A stretch of 64,000 nt of DNA, taken from Portulaca oleracea (Eukaryota > Streptophyta > Magnoliopsida > Caryophyllales > Portulacaceae). This document shows, piece by piece, positions 54,501 to 64,000 of this stretch (the stretch's first letter is position 1; every line of letters starts with the position of its first letter). The stretch is taken from positions 1,087,347-1,151,346 of the forward strand of contig CM055892.1 of the NCBI GenBank assembly GCA_029582165.1, in the 5' to 3' direction. A program made the position numbers and the translations under genes. The notes beneath the pieces are model-generated. The model had not been told where the DNA came from. It did not search any database and saw nothing but the letters and a program-made list of their open reading frames with translations.

Positions 54501-56828
54501 GCAAGACATAGGAATCAGACACCAATGCAGAGCCTATCCAAGTGTCTAACTCTGCGAGACCCAACATTTAGGACATGGGGACACTATCCAAAACTTCCGC
54601 ATGGAGAAGAGTACTTGTCATTTTATAACTGGAAGTTGCACTTTCAAATTACTCAATACTCAGTCAATAATATCTACCAAATAAAAGTGTTCACTTATCA
54701 AACCATTAAACAAACTATTAGAAAATAATGAATGAAGAAAGAAAAGAAGCATATATTCATAATCTTGTTTCACTCTCGATGCTTTAGAGTATGGATAGGT
54801 GTCCGACACACATCTCAGGTCCTATCCATGGAGTGTTGTGTCTAGAACCGGTACGTTACGATAAAATGAATGGCCAGAGTATCATCCACATAATTCAAGT
54901 GTAGCTTGGCAGATTTTTCTGGAGAACAGATCCCTTGGCAAAAGAACTTAGCTGCTAGCTTGCCTCTATCTTTGCATTTAAGTAACCCTACTCAAGTTTG
55001 GATTCTAAAGCAATAAAGAAATGTCTACTTATACCAACAGACCTCCAGAAGCCGGCAGTATGACCTGCTCATTATAAATGTGCTAAATACTATATCCTTT
55101 ATTTGCAATATGTGATTTTGCAAATTGATGAAAACATTGAGCATCGCTACTACAATACACCGCTCTGACCTGCATGATTATCTTTCCAATTAAACAAAAA
55201 GTCAGAATTTGGGTTGAAGTTTTTGGAAAGGATTGTCCAAAAGACTACTACAAATGGACAGTTGAGGCTGCTCATCATGCTTTGATGGAAAATACATTGA
55301 ATTTTAAAAATGAAAAATGAAAGAAGTGCAAGTGCAACTTCTCAATCATTACTTTGAGGACAAAACTTCACACGATGTGGCATTCTAACCTGGCTACTGA
55401 TGAGGTCAACATACAACAGCTAATGCGAACAAATGTTTACAAGATTGGATTTGAATGAATGAAACCTTTACCAACACTTTTAGGGCTTAAAAGAATCCTA
55501 AATCATGATAAGTTTATTTAGCATCTAGAATATAAATTCAGTTTTTTTAAATAACGAGTCGGGCACCTTCTGTTCAAGGGACACTCTCATCTTTGGTTGA
55601 CAGTCTGTAAATGTACTCGTTGTTTTGAATAGCCAATAGTATTCAATTAGCTCCCATAATTTATTTTCTTATGGAATTGTTAAGGTTGAGAATGAACACA
55701 TTCTAAATTTCTGATCAAGTTCATCCTGCTAATGCATAGTCACATGGAATACTTCCCTTACGGATGGTCCAGAACACAGCTTGCTATTCTTCAGGCAAAT
55801 CTAGTATATTTACGAGCTTGATGTATATATGAACATAGAATCATAATGGGCAAATAAGACTCTTCCTGTACTGACTTTTATAAGAAGTGAAATAACCAAG
55901 ATGACACCTTACCCTGATTACTAGCACGATTGCAAAAGGTAAATAACAATTGGACCTAAACCCTAACAGAGTTGAAGTTGATCCCCAAGTTTTCCAAGAA
56001 ACATATGGCGATTATGGCCAATGCAAACCTTAAATATCAATTATGCCAATGTTGAAGCTCAATTCTTGTACAGGATGATTGCACATTGCGTACATTTGTA
56101 AATATGAAATGGGCATTTCCTCATGCTTTGTGCTGCCTAACTACTAACTAGGGAACTAAAATGCAGCGATCACTTTATTTGTGTAAGGAGGTACACTAGT
56201 TGAACTGGCTTCACAATGAGATGAAGGGTATTTGAGTTCCAAAGTCCAAAATCCAAAATTCCAATGAACCGAATTGATGATCCACATTGGGATCCTCTCC
56301 AATACTTCAATTCAGAATATATACTCACAATAATAAAATCCGCGATCATGAAACCATAAAATAAAACATAAGCAAATTAAACTGCATAAATAGCTAAATT
56401 AACATGCAAACAACGGCCTAGCCAAAGAACTAGAAAAGGAGCAAAAATCGCAAGTGTACCTCGGAGATAATCTGACAACAACGAAACCTCGCTGTTTTGG
56501 CTGCAGCAGTTGTACCAGACACAAGAAATTTCATGAAATCTTCCAAAAAAACATGGTCGCCGGCGGAGCTTGAACTTTTGGCGGAAGCAAAGATAGAGAC
56601 GAAGCGAATGATACGCTCAGCGGAGGCGGATCTGCGCTGGAAAGTGAAGACAGGAGAAAGAGCTTTGCAGAAGGAAGAGAAAAAGTGTTGAGGTGAGGAC
56701 GGAGATCTGAGATTTGAGAGTTCCTTCAGCTTCCGATTGTGAGTAGCGTATGAGTTTTTGCTTTCCTCGAAAATTTGAGCAATCTTTAGAGTTAGTTGGC
56801 TCTGGTCATCAATGGTAGCTTCCGCCAT
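45531..56828 (-). CDS. CAP-G: Condensin complex subunit 3 (CAP-G), 12 exons
   Basis: Exons on the minus strand: 56828-56460, 54320-54117, 54005-53860, 53284-53016, 51194-51106, 48768-48621, 48545-48106, 48016-47505, 47400-47340, 47237-46965, 46437-46176, 45883-45531. All phases agree and the 3,126 nt give 1,041 codons plus stop, close to the length of plant CAP-G. Markers: N-terminal RRSASAERIIRFVS; HEAT-type RLPDDAEVSDDLWD and PVIRTFAIRALSRFVND; ILQRGLSDR; LKYLDVETYESV; EAAVYAAEASDSNDLLEKLL; the Cnd3 C-terminal ANLGVLHLLYAGL and VFFEHYPSLSANHK; an acidic Ser/Glu tail. CAP-G is the HEAT subunit that, with CAP-H, CAP-D2 and the SMC2/SMC4 pair, compacts mitotic chromosomes. Exon 9 uses a GC donor; the exon 11 acceptor (AAG|ATT) is the least certain. 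Confidence 0.93.
48769..51105 (-). other. CAP-G intron 5, repeat-rich
   Basis: The largest CAP-G intron (about 2.3 kb). It holds an element with an approximately 162-bp tandem repeat (49745-50755), a CTCCACCCCATAATAC sequence at 49262 reminiscent of one end of a Stowaway MITE (the other end not found), and a run of 16 C (50861-50876). Confidence 0.7.
49745..50755. mobile_element. Intronic element with ~162-bp tandem repeats and inverted ends
   Basis: Five units each contain CTCAAAATTCATATTTGAGC (near 49870, 50033, 50197, 50357, with a variant near 50502), followed by ATCATAT, AAAGTTT and a TGGCGATATATGTTA-type block. The array is flanked by GTGTTCCCTTGTTTGGTACA on the left and its inverted partner TTTTTTGTACCAAGCACTAG on the right, both inside TTTTCC-rich text. 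Inverted ends around a tandem array suggest a non-autonomous DNA transposon. There is no open frame. Confidence 0.6.
51195..53015 (-). other. CAP-G intron 4 with LTR-like insertion
   Basis: About 1.8 kb. 51630-51857 is CAG-rich (an open frame of 75 codons, Ala/Gln-rich). A 26-bp unit is tandemly doubled at 51830-51883. 52400-52900 resembles an LTR promoter/leader (TATATATG at 52539, pyrimidine-rich leader after it). TTGTTGGCAA-type units repeat at 51287-51345. Ends and TSD of any inserted element are not clear. Confidence 0.4.
54321..56459 (-). other. CAP-G intron 1
   Basis: About 2.1 kb between exon 1 and exon 2. AT-rich, no coding similarity or clear repeat seen. Splice sites are GAG|GTACAC and TTTGCAG|ATC. 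Confidence 0.75.
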
Positions 56829-57269
56829 TGCAGTACCTCAGCGTGTATGAGCTTCTCTTTCTCTCTCTGCTATCTTCGCACAGCACTGACTCTGATGCGC
56901 GTACCAAAATGGTTTTTGAATTTGAGCGGGATTCCAACAAAGGGTTCTAATTTTGATTTTTGAACTTTCTAGTTCGTACCCCACTCTTCAGAGCAACCGC
57001 AATAGTGATCCATTTTTTGGAATGAAACTGGTAATCCCCATTTAACATCATCCATCATTCTACTTTTTGGAATTTTATTTCATTTGTTTTACAACAATAT
57101 GAACTCATTCCTACTTTTCACATTAAAATATTTATTTGTGAAATTCATTTATTTTAATTACTCATTTATTATTTTATGTTTGTATTTTTTTAGTTTCGTT
57201 TAATAATGATAAATATTCAAAATATATACTTACTTTTTTTTAAAATATGATCAATTTTAAAAATGATAT
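56829..57269 (-). promoter_or_regulatory. CAP-G 5' leader and promoter region
   Basis: The first about 120 bp upstream of the ATG are purine-rich on the minus strand (a CT-rich leader on +). Near 56923-56932 the minus strand has AATCCCGC, one base from the E2F site (TTTCCCGC/ATTCCCGC) found in plant S-phase and mitotic-entry genes. No TATA box is obvious. An LTR fragment starts 441 bp upstream of the ATG, limiting the native promoter. Confidence 0.4.
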
Positions 57270-57684
57270 TGTAGACACTAAAAAAATCAAAATAGTGTCA
57301 AATTATAAAATAAATTAAGTAAATTATTTTGGGTCGGTCCAAATTAATTAATTTGATTTATTTAACTAAAATTGGATCAAGTTAACTATCAAGTCAAAGC
57401 TCGAACGACTACCAAGTCAAGGTCAAATCGACTACCAAGTCAAACCCCAAGTAACTACCAAGTCAAAGTCAAATGGACTGTCAAGTCAACCCAAACCTAA
57501 GGCCCGGACAACGACCCATAAAGACTACCAAGTCATAAGCCCAAGAGAGAGATCAAGTCATTTCCCTATAAATAGGACTCTACCTCTTCTCATTAAAGGG
57601 ATAGAGAAAAATCAACTCTCAAGAAGACTTTCTCTAGAATTAAACAACAAACATTTCACTATATGTCGTTTGTTCTAGAGATTC
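57270..57684 (+). repeat. Truncated LTR related to the element B LTR
   Basis: The + strand starts TGTAGACACTAAAAAA and shares with the reverse complement of B's LTR, in order: TTAATTAATTTG, GGTCGGTCC, a series of ACTACCAAGTCAA phrases, CCCTATAAATA (TATA box at 57566-57573), CTCATTAAAGGG and TTCTAGAGATTCAA. It is cut at about 57684 by TRIM sequence. It is one family with B but more diverged. Confidence 0.75.
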
Positions 57685-57953
57685 AACACCACAATATGGG
57701 TGTCAGCGAATGTGGATGGGACAACAACCACGCCTTTGAGCGCAGACAATCTGCGGCGCGGCGCCAACATCACGACTGCTCGATACCACGTGAAATAATG
57801 GACTTGAGCCCAATTTAACCCCAAAAGCTAGCTTAGGAGGTTCCATTGGGGTTGAATTGGGCTCAAGTCCATTATTTTACATGGTATCAGAGCCAGGGTC
57901 ATTGATGTTGGCGTCGCGCCCGCAGTTGTCTGCGCCTCGTGGTGAGGGGGGCG

Positions 57954-58073
57954 TGTTGAGTTGTCCCACATCGGCCTTTGACACCCATATTGTGGTGTTT
58001 ATAATGGTTTGAGTGCCTCAACCTCCTAAGCTAGCTTTTGGGGTTGAATTGAGCTCAAGTCCGTTATTTCACA
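57954..58073 (+). repeat. TRIM LTR, complete copy 1
   Basis: 120 bp, TG...CA ends, with a 72-bp internal region on each side (PBS downstream, GGTGAGGGGGGCG purine tract upstream). Differs from 58146-58265 at a handful of bases. Confidence 0.9.
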
Positions 58074-58145
58074 TGGTATCAGAGCCAGGGTCATTGATGT
58101 TGGGGCCGCGCCCGCAGTTGTCTGCGCCTCGTGGTGAGGGGGGCG

Positions 58146-58265
58146 TGTTGAGTTGTCCCACATCGGCCTTTCACACCCATATTGTGGTGTTTATAGTGGC
58201 TTGGGTTCCTCAACCTCCTAAGCTAGCTTTTGGGGTTGAATTGGGCTCAAGTCCATTATTTCACA
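58146..58265 (+). repeat. TRIM LTR, complete copy 2
   Basis: 120 bp, TGTTGAGTTG...TTTCACA. No PBS follows, so this is the outer 3' LTR of the tandem. Confidence 0.9.
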
Positions 58266-59055
58266 GATGCTGGTATACCGGTTCATGTGGGTTGATCGGC
58301 CCGCGTGCGCGCTTTGTCGGGATTACAGTATACTGTAGAGTACTGAATCTCAGATCAAATCATTGTCATTGACTTATTGATGTTCATTGTCCTTTGACTG
58401 TTTTGTTGTTCATTGTTCATTGATAATTTTTATTTATTATTTATTGATTGTCGTTTATTGTTCATTGTCATTGTCATCGCTACTTTAATTGTTTTACTGT
58501 CGTCTTTACTGTTTATTTTATTGAAATATGGTAAGGTTCCACATTCAGATAATAACCTGCAACTGTTTGAGCATATTCTCCTCTCCCTCATTTCAAAATA
58601 AATTTACACTGGGCCCCAATAAAACTATTTGTTTTCAATTTTTTTTATTACAGTGTCGAAAATATTGAGCTCCGTCTCATTTTTTTCATGTTTTGAAATG
58701 TTTTGTTTTTAGGTATCAGCGGGACATTTTGGGCAGATTCGTGGCAATGATATCTCACATAGCATATCAGGCCGTCACATAGTTTATTAGTTTTAAGTTT
58801 CGCACTAATAATTGGCTCACCTTTTTAATTTGACCGCCCGTTTTAATTTTTCATTGTAGTGAACAATCTTTTCATTGTCTAAATTTTTCCCTTGTGAAAT
58901 ATATTTCTATTTTCAGTTATTTTCATAGCAAAAGCCTTGCTTTTCCTCTTGGGAAAGCAGCGTAGCACTCTCGGCTTTTTAACACTCTTCCGCTAAATCA
59001 AGATTAATTGGATTAAAATATTGCTAAATAATACCCCAAAAGTCGGGGCGTTACA
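58266..59055 (+). repeat. 5' LTR of element F (3' part)
   Basis: Ends GGGGCGTTACA just before the PBS. The left side is cut by the TRIM cluster. It cannot be compared with the 3' LTR here because the two retained parts do not overlap. Confidence 0.7.
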
Positions 59056-59057
59056 GC

Positions 59058-59069
59058 TGGTATCAGAGT
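59058..59069 (+). other. Primer binding site of element F
   Basis: TGGTATCAGAGT, one base from the standard initiator tRNA-Met site, two bases after the LTR end. Confidence 0.88.
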
Positions 59070-60213
59070 GGTCGAGCCATAGGGTTTAATAAAATATAAA
59101 ATCCGAAAAATAAAATTTGTAGACATAGGAGAGAGAGTGCGGGTCCGGGTTAGTATTTACTTTGCTTGATTAAATATGCTAACCTCTTATGTTCTATATT
59201 TATATGATTTATGAGCATGCAAATCATGTGAATTACTACGTGATAATATCTGGAAATGCTTGTCAAATACGTATGCATGTGCGACCTTTGGTTATGCTTG
59301 ATAAATTTCCCATGCTATATGCTCATGTGAATAAGTGATTAGAAGTTTATGTTGACAATTGATTTTGGAAAATGACGTATGAATTAATTTTCAGATATTA
59401 ATTTATTATATTCATGACGTCATACTTTATGTTTTCTTATTTTATGAAAGTCTATTCCTTAGCTCATGTATATACGTATACATATAATTGTTTAGTTGTA
59501 ACCATAAAGTTTTGCAGTGATTTTCGCATGCATGCAAATTATTATTTGTTTTGACGTATGTTTCAAATTTGATAGCTATACATAGCATACTTTACTACTT
59601 TATTTTGGTTTTAGTCACAAGAAATTTTAGTTTATAATTTATTATGGATTACTTTTGAGGTTTTCATTATGTGTGCAAGATGCATGAAATAATTGATTTC
59701 CTATTACTAACCGTAATTATATATTCGTATGAATTGGCTTGTTACATGCGAGAGTAAAAGTCGGAATGACATCAATTTGACTTGTCATAATATGATATTT
59801 CATGATACATGATGAGTTTTTAGCTATAAAATATATGTGAAAGTATGTTCATATCATGCTATGACTTCTTGTTAAATATTATGCATGCTTAAATGTTGTG
59901 TGCTGCATTTTATGGACATATATGTTCCTATCTACATGATTATTTAATTGCTTGATCTTCATAAGCGTTAATCCAAATAAGTATGTCATGTGAATTATTG
60001 TTACTATCTACATGCTACCTGAAATTTACAAATCCCTAATTGATTTCCAAATTGTTATGTTTATTAGTTGGCGATATTTCATTTACGATTCTTGCATTGC
60101 AAGTCATTTTAACATATTATTGGGGCAAATTTTCAATATCGTGCATCATTGGATTTCCAAAACTACCTGAAACATCTTTCATCATGAATTTACTTTTAAT
60201 TATTCATTGAGAC
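59070..60213 (+). other. Element F 5' leader
   Basis: About 1.1 kb of AT-rich sequence between PBS and gag. No coding similarity, no clear repeats. Confidence 0.65.
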
Positions 60214-61344
60214 ATGTATAGTACACTCATGAAGCATGTTGGTATTAATAGCCCAACATACCCAGTCCAACCTGATCGAGTCTTTTTAATTGTCAGAATG
60301 TCGGAACAAAGGAGTGAAGCCAATGGTCACAACCACATTGTTTACTACCCTCAACCCAATGACCAAATCCCACCTGACTCACATGAAAGCCCGACCAACA
60401 CCCCACCAGCTCAAAATGCCAACCCTATGGGTCTAGATTCTAACATGTTGGGTCAGTTATTTGTGGAGTTGCTTAAGAAATTGGGAGACCAAACTGGAAA
60501 TCAGGAGGGAAATAGTAGCAAACTTATTGAGAGGGTAGCCAAACAAAACCCGCAAACCTATGATGGTAAAGTTGACCCTGTTAAGTTGGAGGATTGGATT
60601 AGGTCCATGGAAAAGATTTTTGAGGTTGTCCAAGTCCCCGAGAGTAGAAAAGTAAGAATTGGAGCATTTTATCTGGAAGGTCAAGCAGATATTTGGTGAA
60701 ATACAGTCCGTGAGAGACAATATGAGTCGGGATTTAATTGGGAGAAATTTGTGAAAATATTGAGACAACAATTTTACCCTATAACCATCCAGCGTCAAAA
60801 GGAGAATGAGTTTATGAACTTAGCACAAAGGGATAATATGTCTGTTTTGGAGTATGCTGAGAAATTTATGGAATTATCACGATTTGCTCCTGATTTTGTG
60901 ATTAATGAAAGACTCAAAATGACTAGATTTGAAGGAGGACTTGCAGATTATATACGTTATCACTTAGCAGGTCAACATATTAGTACATATCAAGACCTAT
61001 ATGATAGAGCCGCTGATGTGGAAAGAGTGAACAATGAACTTCGGGGAAATAATCGAGATGAGAACACAAGAAAGATGATTGGTGATGTCAACCCTAATTC
61101 CCCTAAGAAGCCTGCCTATGACCTCCCCAATCGAGGCACTCCACCCAAAGAACCATGTAAGAAGTGTGGTCGCACTAACCATACCACCAATGAGTGTAGA
61201 CTGGGAAGTAACCTGTGCTTTTGGTGTGGTAGTCCCGAACATAGGATTATCAATTTTCCCAACCGAGTCGAGGCTGTAAGACAAGGGAAGGCCAAACCCA
61301 TCACCGCACCAGGCACCCAAGTCAATAATCGTTCCAAGAAGTAG
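60214..61344 (+). pseudogene. Element F gag with zinc knuckles and one premature stop
   Basis: The frame is open from 60214; the likelier start is ATG 60298 (MSEQRSEANG). The core reads KQNPQTYDGKVDPVKLEDWI, FEVVQVPESRKVRIGAFYL and GQADIW, then TGA (60697-60699), most simply a G-to-A change of a second Trp codon. The same frame continues with NTVRERQYESGFNWEKF, ILRQQFYPITIQRQKENEF and RFAPDFVINERLKMTRFEGGL, and a CKKCGRTNHTTNEC knuckle (C-x2-C-x4-H-x4-C). A second knuckle has lost its last Cys (CFWCGSPEHRIINF). It ends at TAG 61342-61344. Domain order and length fit Tekay/Del-type gag. Apart from the one stop it is intact. Confidence 0.9.
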
Positions 61345-61869
61345 GAGATGGTCATTAAAGAAAGTATCCCACTTTGATAAGCATCTATTAGAAGTCTTGC
61401 ATTTAAGCTACCTGTCAAAAGTGTTTATATGATTTGTGTGCATAATTGACTCTTCGTTGATACAAGTTTCATCCCTAGTTTGGTGAATTTTAGGGGTGCA
61501 TTTGACTTTTCATTGTTATAATGGTGCATGTTATATTCGGAATAAATGCTAAACTAGATCCATGACATTGCATTTCCATTAGCCTTAAAGTATTTGCTTG
61601 ATTAAAAAGGAAAAAAGTTTATTGCTTACCACTTTATTGACCAACCATTGTGGATTGAGCTTAGTAGTTATGGGAATTTCTTATGACTGGCCAGCATAAG
61701 AACGACCAAGACTGCAAGATCTCTCCTCAGGGTTGAAAATGTTTCCATTGCACACTTGTACCTTTGGTTTTCCAAAGTAATTAGATTATTTTCATTGTTG
61801 CAATTGAGTTTCTAACGTCATGAGTTTTAATCAAGTTTCGAGGACGAAACTTATTTTAAGGGGGAAGGC
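61345..61869 (+). other. Element F 3' untranslated region and PPT
   Basis: Replaces the whole of pol. The last 40 bases (GTTTCGAGGACGAAACTT, then AAGGGGGAAGGC) are the usual Tekay PPT context. 61430-61480 has a faint protease-like phrase (VDTSFIPSLVNF), possibly a relic of the deleted pol. Confidence 0.65.
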
Positions 61870-62379
61870 TGTAACACCCCGTATTTTTAAACTAGATTTA
61901 TTATGCTAATTAAAATTTTTAATACCAATTATGGTGTATTATTTGATTTAGTTAGCTAAATTTCTTTATTTTTCAATTTATTATATTTACTCTAATATGA
62001 GTGATTTCAATAATTAAACTATAGCTCTTACTAATTTTGAATTTTTTTTACAAATGATTATGTTTCACGTTTTTTTATTTATTTGACTTATTAATTGGAG
62101 ATATGATATTAGTACATTACACTTCAAACATTTTTTCATACTTCATTTATTTTATTTCATAGTAATATTTTATATAATTCACACATTTTCTTTTCATGTT
62201 TTATAAATCAATCTTTTTATACACATTTTCCTTACTTTGAACAAACTAATATTTATAAATATATTCCTTTTACTTACTTTTATTCTTAATATAATCAAAG
62301 TAGTAATACTATTTTATACTTCATACATTTTCCCACATTCTATTTATTTATTTACAAAATAATAATAGTATTTTATATA
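61870..62379 (+). repeat. 3' LTR of element F (5' part)
   Basis: Starts TGTAACACCCCGTATTTTT after the PPT; extremely AT-rich. Interrupted at 62380 by element G. Confidence 0.75.
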
Positions 62380-63273
62380 TGTTGAAGACAGGGTCAAGGT
62401 CCTTCACCGCGCATCCGCGAAGGACCTTCGGTTTTGATGAAAGTGAAAATCCGGAAAAGGGAAGTTTCCTTATATTATATAATCTGATTATATATTCTGA
62501 GTATAATATATTATATTCTGATTGTATAATCAGATTATGTGTAGATAATATATATATTTTGATTATATATTATATATTCTTATTATGGGCATGATTCTTG
62601 TAGATCTAAAAAGGAAACAAAAGGAAACAAATCAAGGGAAATCAATCATGATTATTGCAGCAACAAAAGGGAAGAAATCAACACATAAGGCAAGTTACCG
62701 TTGGAAGGATTCAAGTCCAAGCATCCAAAGACATCTATAAAAAGGACGATAGAAGAATTGAGAAGATAGGCGATTCCACGGAAGTAATCGCGGAGTAAGA
62801 AATCCGGTGGGATTTCTCCGAGTATGTAACCAATGGTTCGGTGGTGAAGGTAGCCAGTAACGGACCTCTGGTGAAGGTATAGCCAAGGACCTTGGTGAGC
62901 ATTCGTTGTGTCCACATGTGGTGGAGAAATGGTGTGTAGCAGAGCCTTGACGGACTCAGGCTGTGTGTGTTTGTGCTTCAATGTAATCCATCGTATTCCA
63001 AATCGCAGCTAGGGTTTTTCCTACGACGATCCTTATCTGTAGCTGACTCAAGGACATTCAGTCTTGGTCAGTGATCCTATCGCGAATCGCCTTGGTTACT
63101 TCTTGTTTTGTTTTGTAAGTGTAACTTGTTCTTTGATTGTTATAAATCTAATGAGGTATTTCAGTTACACTGTATTTTGATCCTTGGCATGAAACCAAGG
63201 AAGTTTGTTCTAACGTCCTTACCTAGTGTGTAGATCTTAATTGTGAACTTTACCCCCCTCTTGGGCTCCAACA
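62380..63273 (+). repeat. 5' LTR of element G
   Basis: 894 bp. The first about 100 bp contain AATATA/ATTCTGAT-type AT text and an imperfect inverted GAAGGACCTT/AAGGTCCTTC pair near the start. The following part is promoter/leader-like. Confidence 0.9.
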
Positions 63274-63685
63274 AGTGGTATCAGAGCAGGTCCACACAAG
63301 AAGAGACTAACCGCTCTGTGGAAAAGATCACGGGGGATAGTGAAAACAAAAAGGTAAGTCACGGATGTAGATGCATTCTGCTACAAGGACATTGATAAAA
63401 AAAAAGGTTAAATCAAAATCCTTATGTCCTTCATTCGGCACAAAAATTGAGGTATGTCATTTGTAAACCATTCATTAATCATATTGAATTATGTCATGAA
63501 TTGAGGGGGGGGGACCCTCTCTTAGTACTGACAAGTTTATCAAGTGTTGCAGATTTCTAGACAACGTCTAAAACATACTAGATGCTATATCAAGGGGGAG
63601 ATTCCCTATTGACCTTGTGACAATCCAAAAAGGAAAAAACGATTTATTGTTGCTGAATTTTATCTTTCATCAAAAAGGGGGAGAT

Positions 63686-64000
63686 TGTTGAAGATAGGGT
63701 CAAGGTCCTTCACCGCGCATCCGCGAATGACCTTCGGTTTTGATGAAAGTGAAAATCCGGAAAAGGGAAGTTTCCTTATGTTATATAATCTGATTATATA
63801 TTCTGAGTATAATATATATTCTGATTGTATACTCAGATTATGTGTAGATAATATATATATTTTGATTATATATTATATATTCTTATTATGGGCATGATTA
63901 TTATAGATCTAAAAAGGAAACAAAAGGAAACAAATCAAGGGAAATCAATCATGATTATTGCAGCAACAAAAGGGAAGAAATCAACACATAAGGCAAGTTA
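63686..64000 (+). repeat. 3' LTR of element G (cut by window end)
   Basis: Matches the start of the 5' LTR with about six substitutions and two short indels over 315 bp by eye. Confidence 0.92.

Larger units (their letters stand above)
57685..58265 (+). mobile_element. TRIM cluster: two tandem mini-retrotransposon units plus an inverted copy
   Basis: Direct part: LTR end (to 57881), PBS TGGTATCAGAGCCAGGGTC (57882-57900), internal to 57953 with a purine tract before the next LTR, LTR 57954-58073 (120 bp), PBS and internal 58074-58145 (72 bp), LTR 58146-58265 (120 bp). LTRs start TGTTGAGTTGTCCCACATCGG-like text and end TTATTTCACA. Upstream, 57685-57841 is an inverted, more diverged copy, so the cluster folds on itself around 57842. 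No protein is encoded; elements this small need proteins from other elements. Confidence 0.9.
58266..64000 (+). mobile_element. Element F: Tekay-like Ty3 element reduced to gag, LTRs interrupted by TRIM and element G
   Basis: 5' LTR end at 59055 (GGGGCGTTACA) followed two bases on by PBS TGGTATCAGAGT (59058-59069), leader, gag (60214-61344), and a PPT with the Tekay-type GTTTCGAGGACGAAACTT segment (61834-61869). The 3' LTR starts TGTAACACCCCG (61870). Protease, RT, RNase H and integrase are absent: gag is followed by only 525 bp before the LTR. The 5' LTR start is lost to the left; the 3' LTR is split by element G and leaves the window. Confidence 0.85.
62380..64000 (+). mobile_element. Element G: short non-autonomous copia-like LTR retrotransposon (3' end outside window)
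   Basis: LTR 62380-63273 (TGTTGAAGACAGGG...GGGCTCCAACA), then PBS TGGTATCAGAGC (63276-63287), an internal part of only 412 bp without an open frame, PPT AAAAAGGGGGAGAT (63672-63685), and the second LTR from 63686. The PBS type and GGGGGAGATTGTTG junction are typical of Ty1/copia. No protein is encoded, so it depends on other elements. Confidence 0.88.

Noticed and set aside
57685..58265. tRNA or 5S-derived element because of TGGTATCAGAGC and GATGCTGGTATACC
   Set aside because: TGGTATCAGAGC is a primer binding site next to LTR ends; no A/B box or 5S internal promoter is present.
58013..58372. 119-codon frame over the TRIM cluster
   Set aside because: The frame repeats itself because it reads through two TRIM LTRs; not a gene.

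Overview
The window is a repeat-dense, AT-rich stretch of a flowering-plant nuclear genome, most likely a eudicot. The evidence is plant-lineage Ty3/gypsy elements (Tat type with two RNase H domains, Tekay-type chromoviruses), plant mobile domain (PMD) reading frames, TRIM-type mini-retrotransposons, and one intron-rich host gene whose product matches plant condensin subunit CAP-G. The species cannot be named from sequence alone. I see no rRNA, tRNA or CRISPR.

Layout. (1) 1-20430: a decayed Tat-type Ty3 element on + (element A). It holds RT, RNase H, a second RNase H and integrase remnants (1-3035), an antisense PMD gene (14233-17640), two tandem-repeat arrays (18232-18800) and a 3' LTR (18910-20430). 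It is interrupted at 3036-13592 by element E, a minus-strand Tekay-derived element that has lost nearly all gag-pol and is arranged LTR-internal-LTR-partial internal. (2) 20431-25875: a second Tat-type fragment (C), split by a clean solo LTR (21050-24424, TSD TTCCC). (3) 25876-27736: a different Ty3 pol fragment (D), followed by a 2.1-kb element with inverted repeats (27737-29842) and an LTR-like tail. (4) 31022-45242: a complete-ended Tat-type element B on the minus strand (586/585-bp LTRs, TSD ATGAT, PBS, PPT, gag, protease, RT, RNase H, integrase, all damaged). It also carries an antisense PMD gene (34025-37053, + strand), a minisatellite and a nested MITE. (5) 45531-56828: the only clear host gene, CAP-G, on the minus strand in 12 exons that join to 1,041 codons without a stop. 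Its larger introns contain repeats. (6) 57270-64000: an LTR fragment related to B's LTR, a cluster of 120-bp-LTR TRIM elements, a Tekay-like element (F) reduced to gag, and a short non-autonomous copia-like element (G) cut by the window end.

Most notable: two clearly different Tat elements carry a PMD gene in antisense, in the same place (between pol and the 3' LTR, with tandem repeats between the PMD start and the LTR). In element A it has its own TATA box. PMD proteins of the MAIN/MAIL1 type take part in transposon silencing in Arabidopsis, so an element-borne PMD gene could be a silencing modifier; that last step is inference. Also unusual is a family of ten 18-bp palindromes (AAAACCC-N4-GGGTTTT) in the 3' part of element A.
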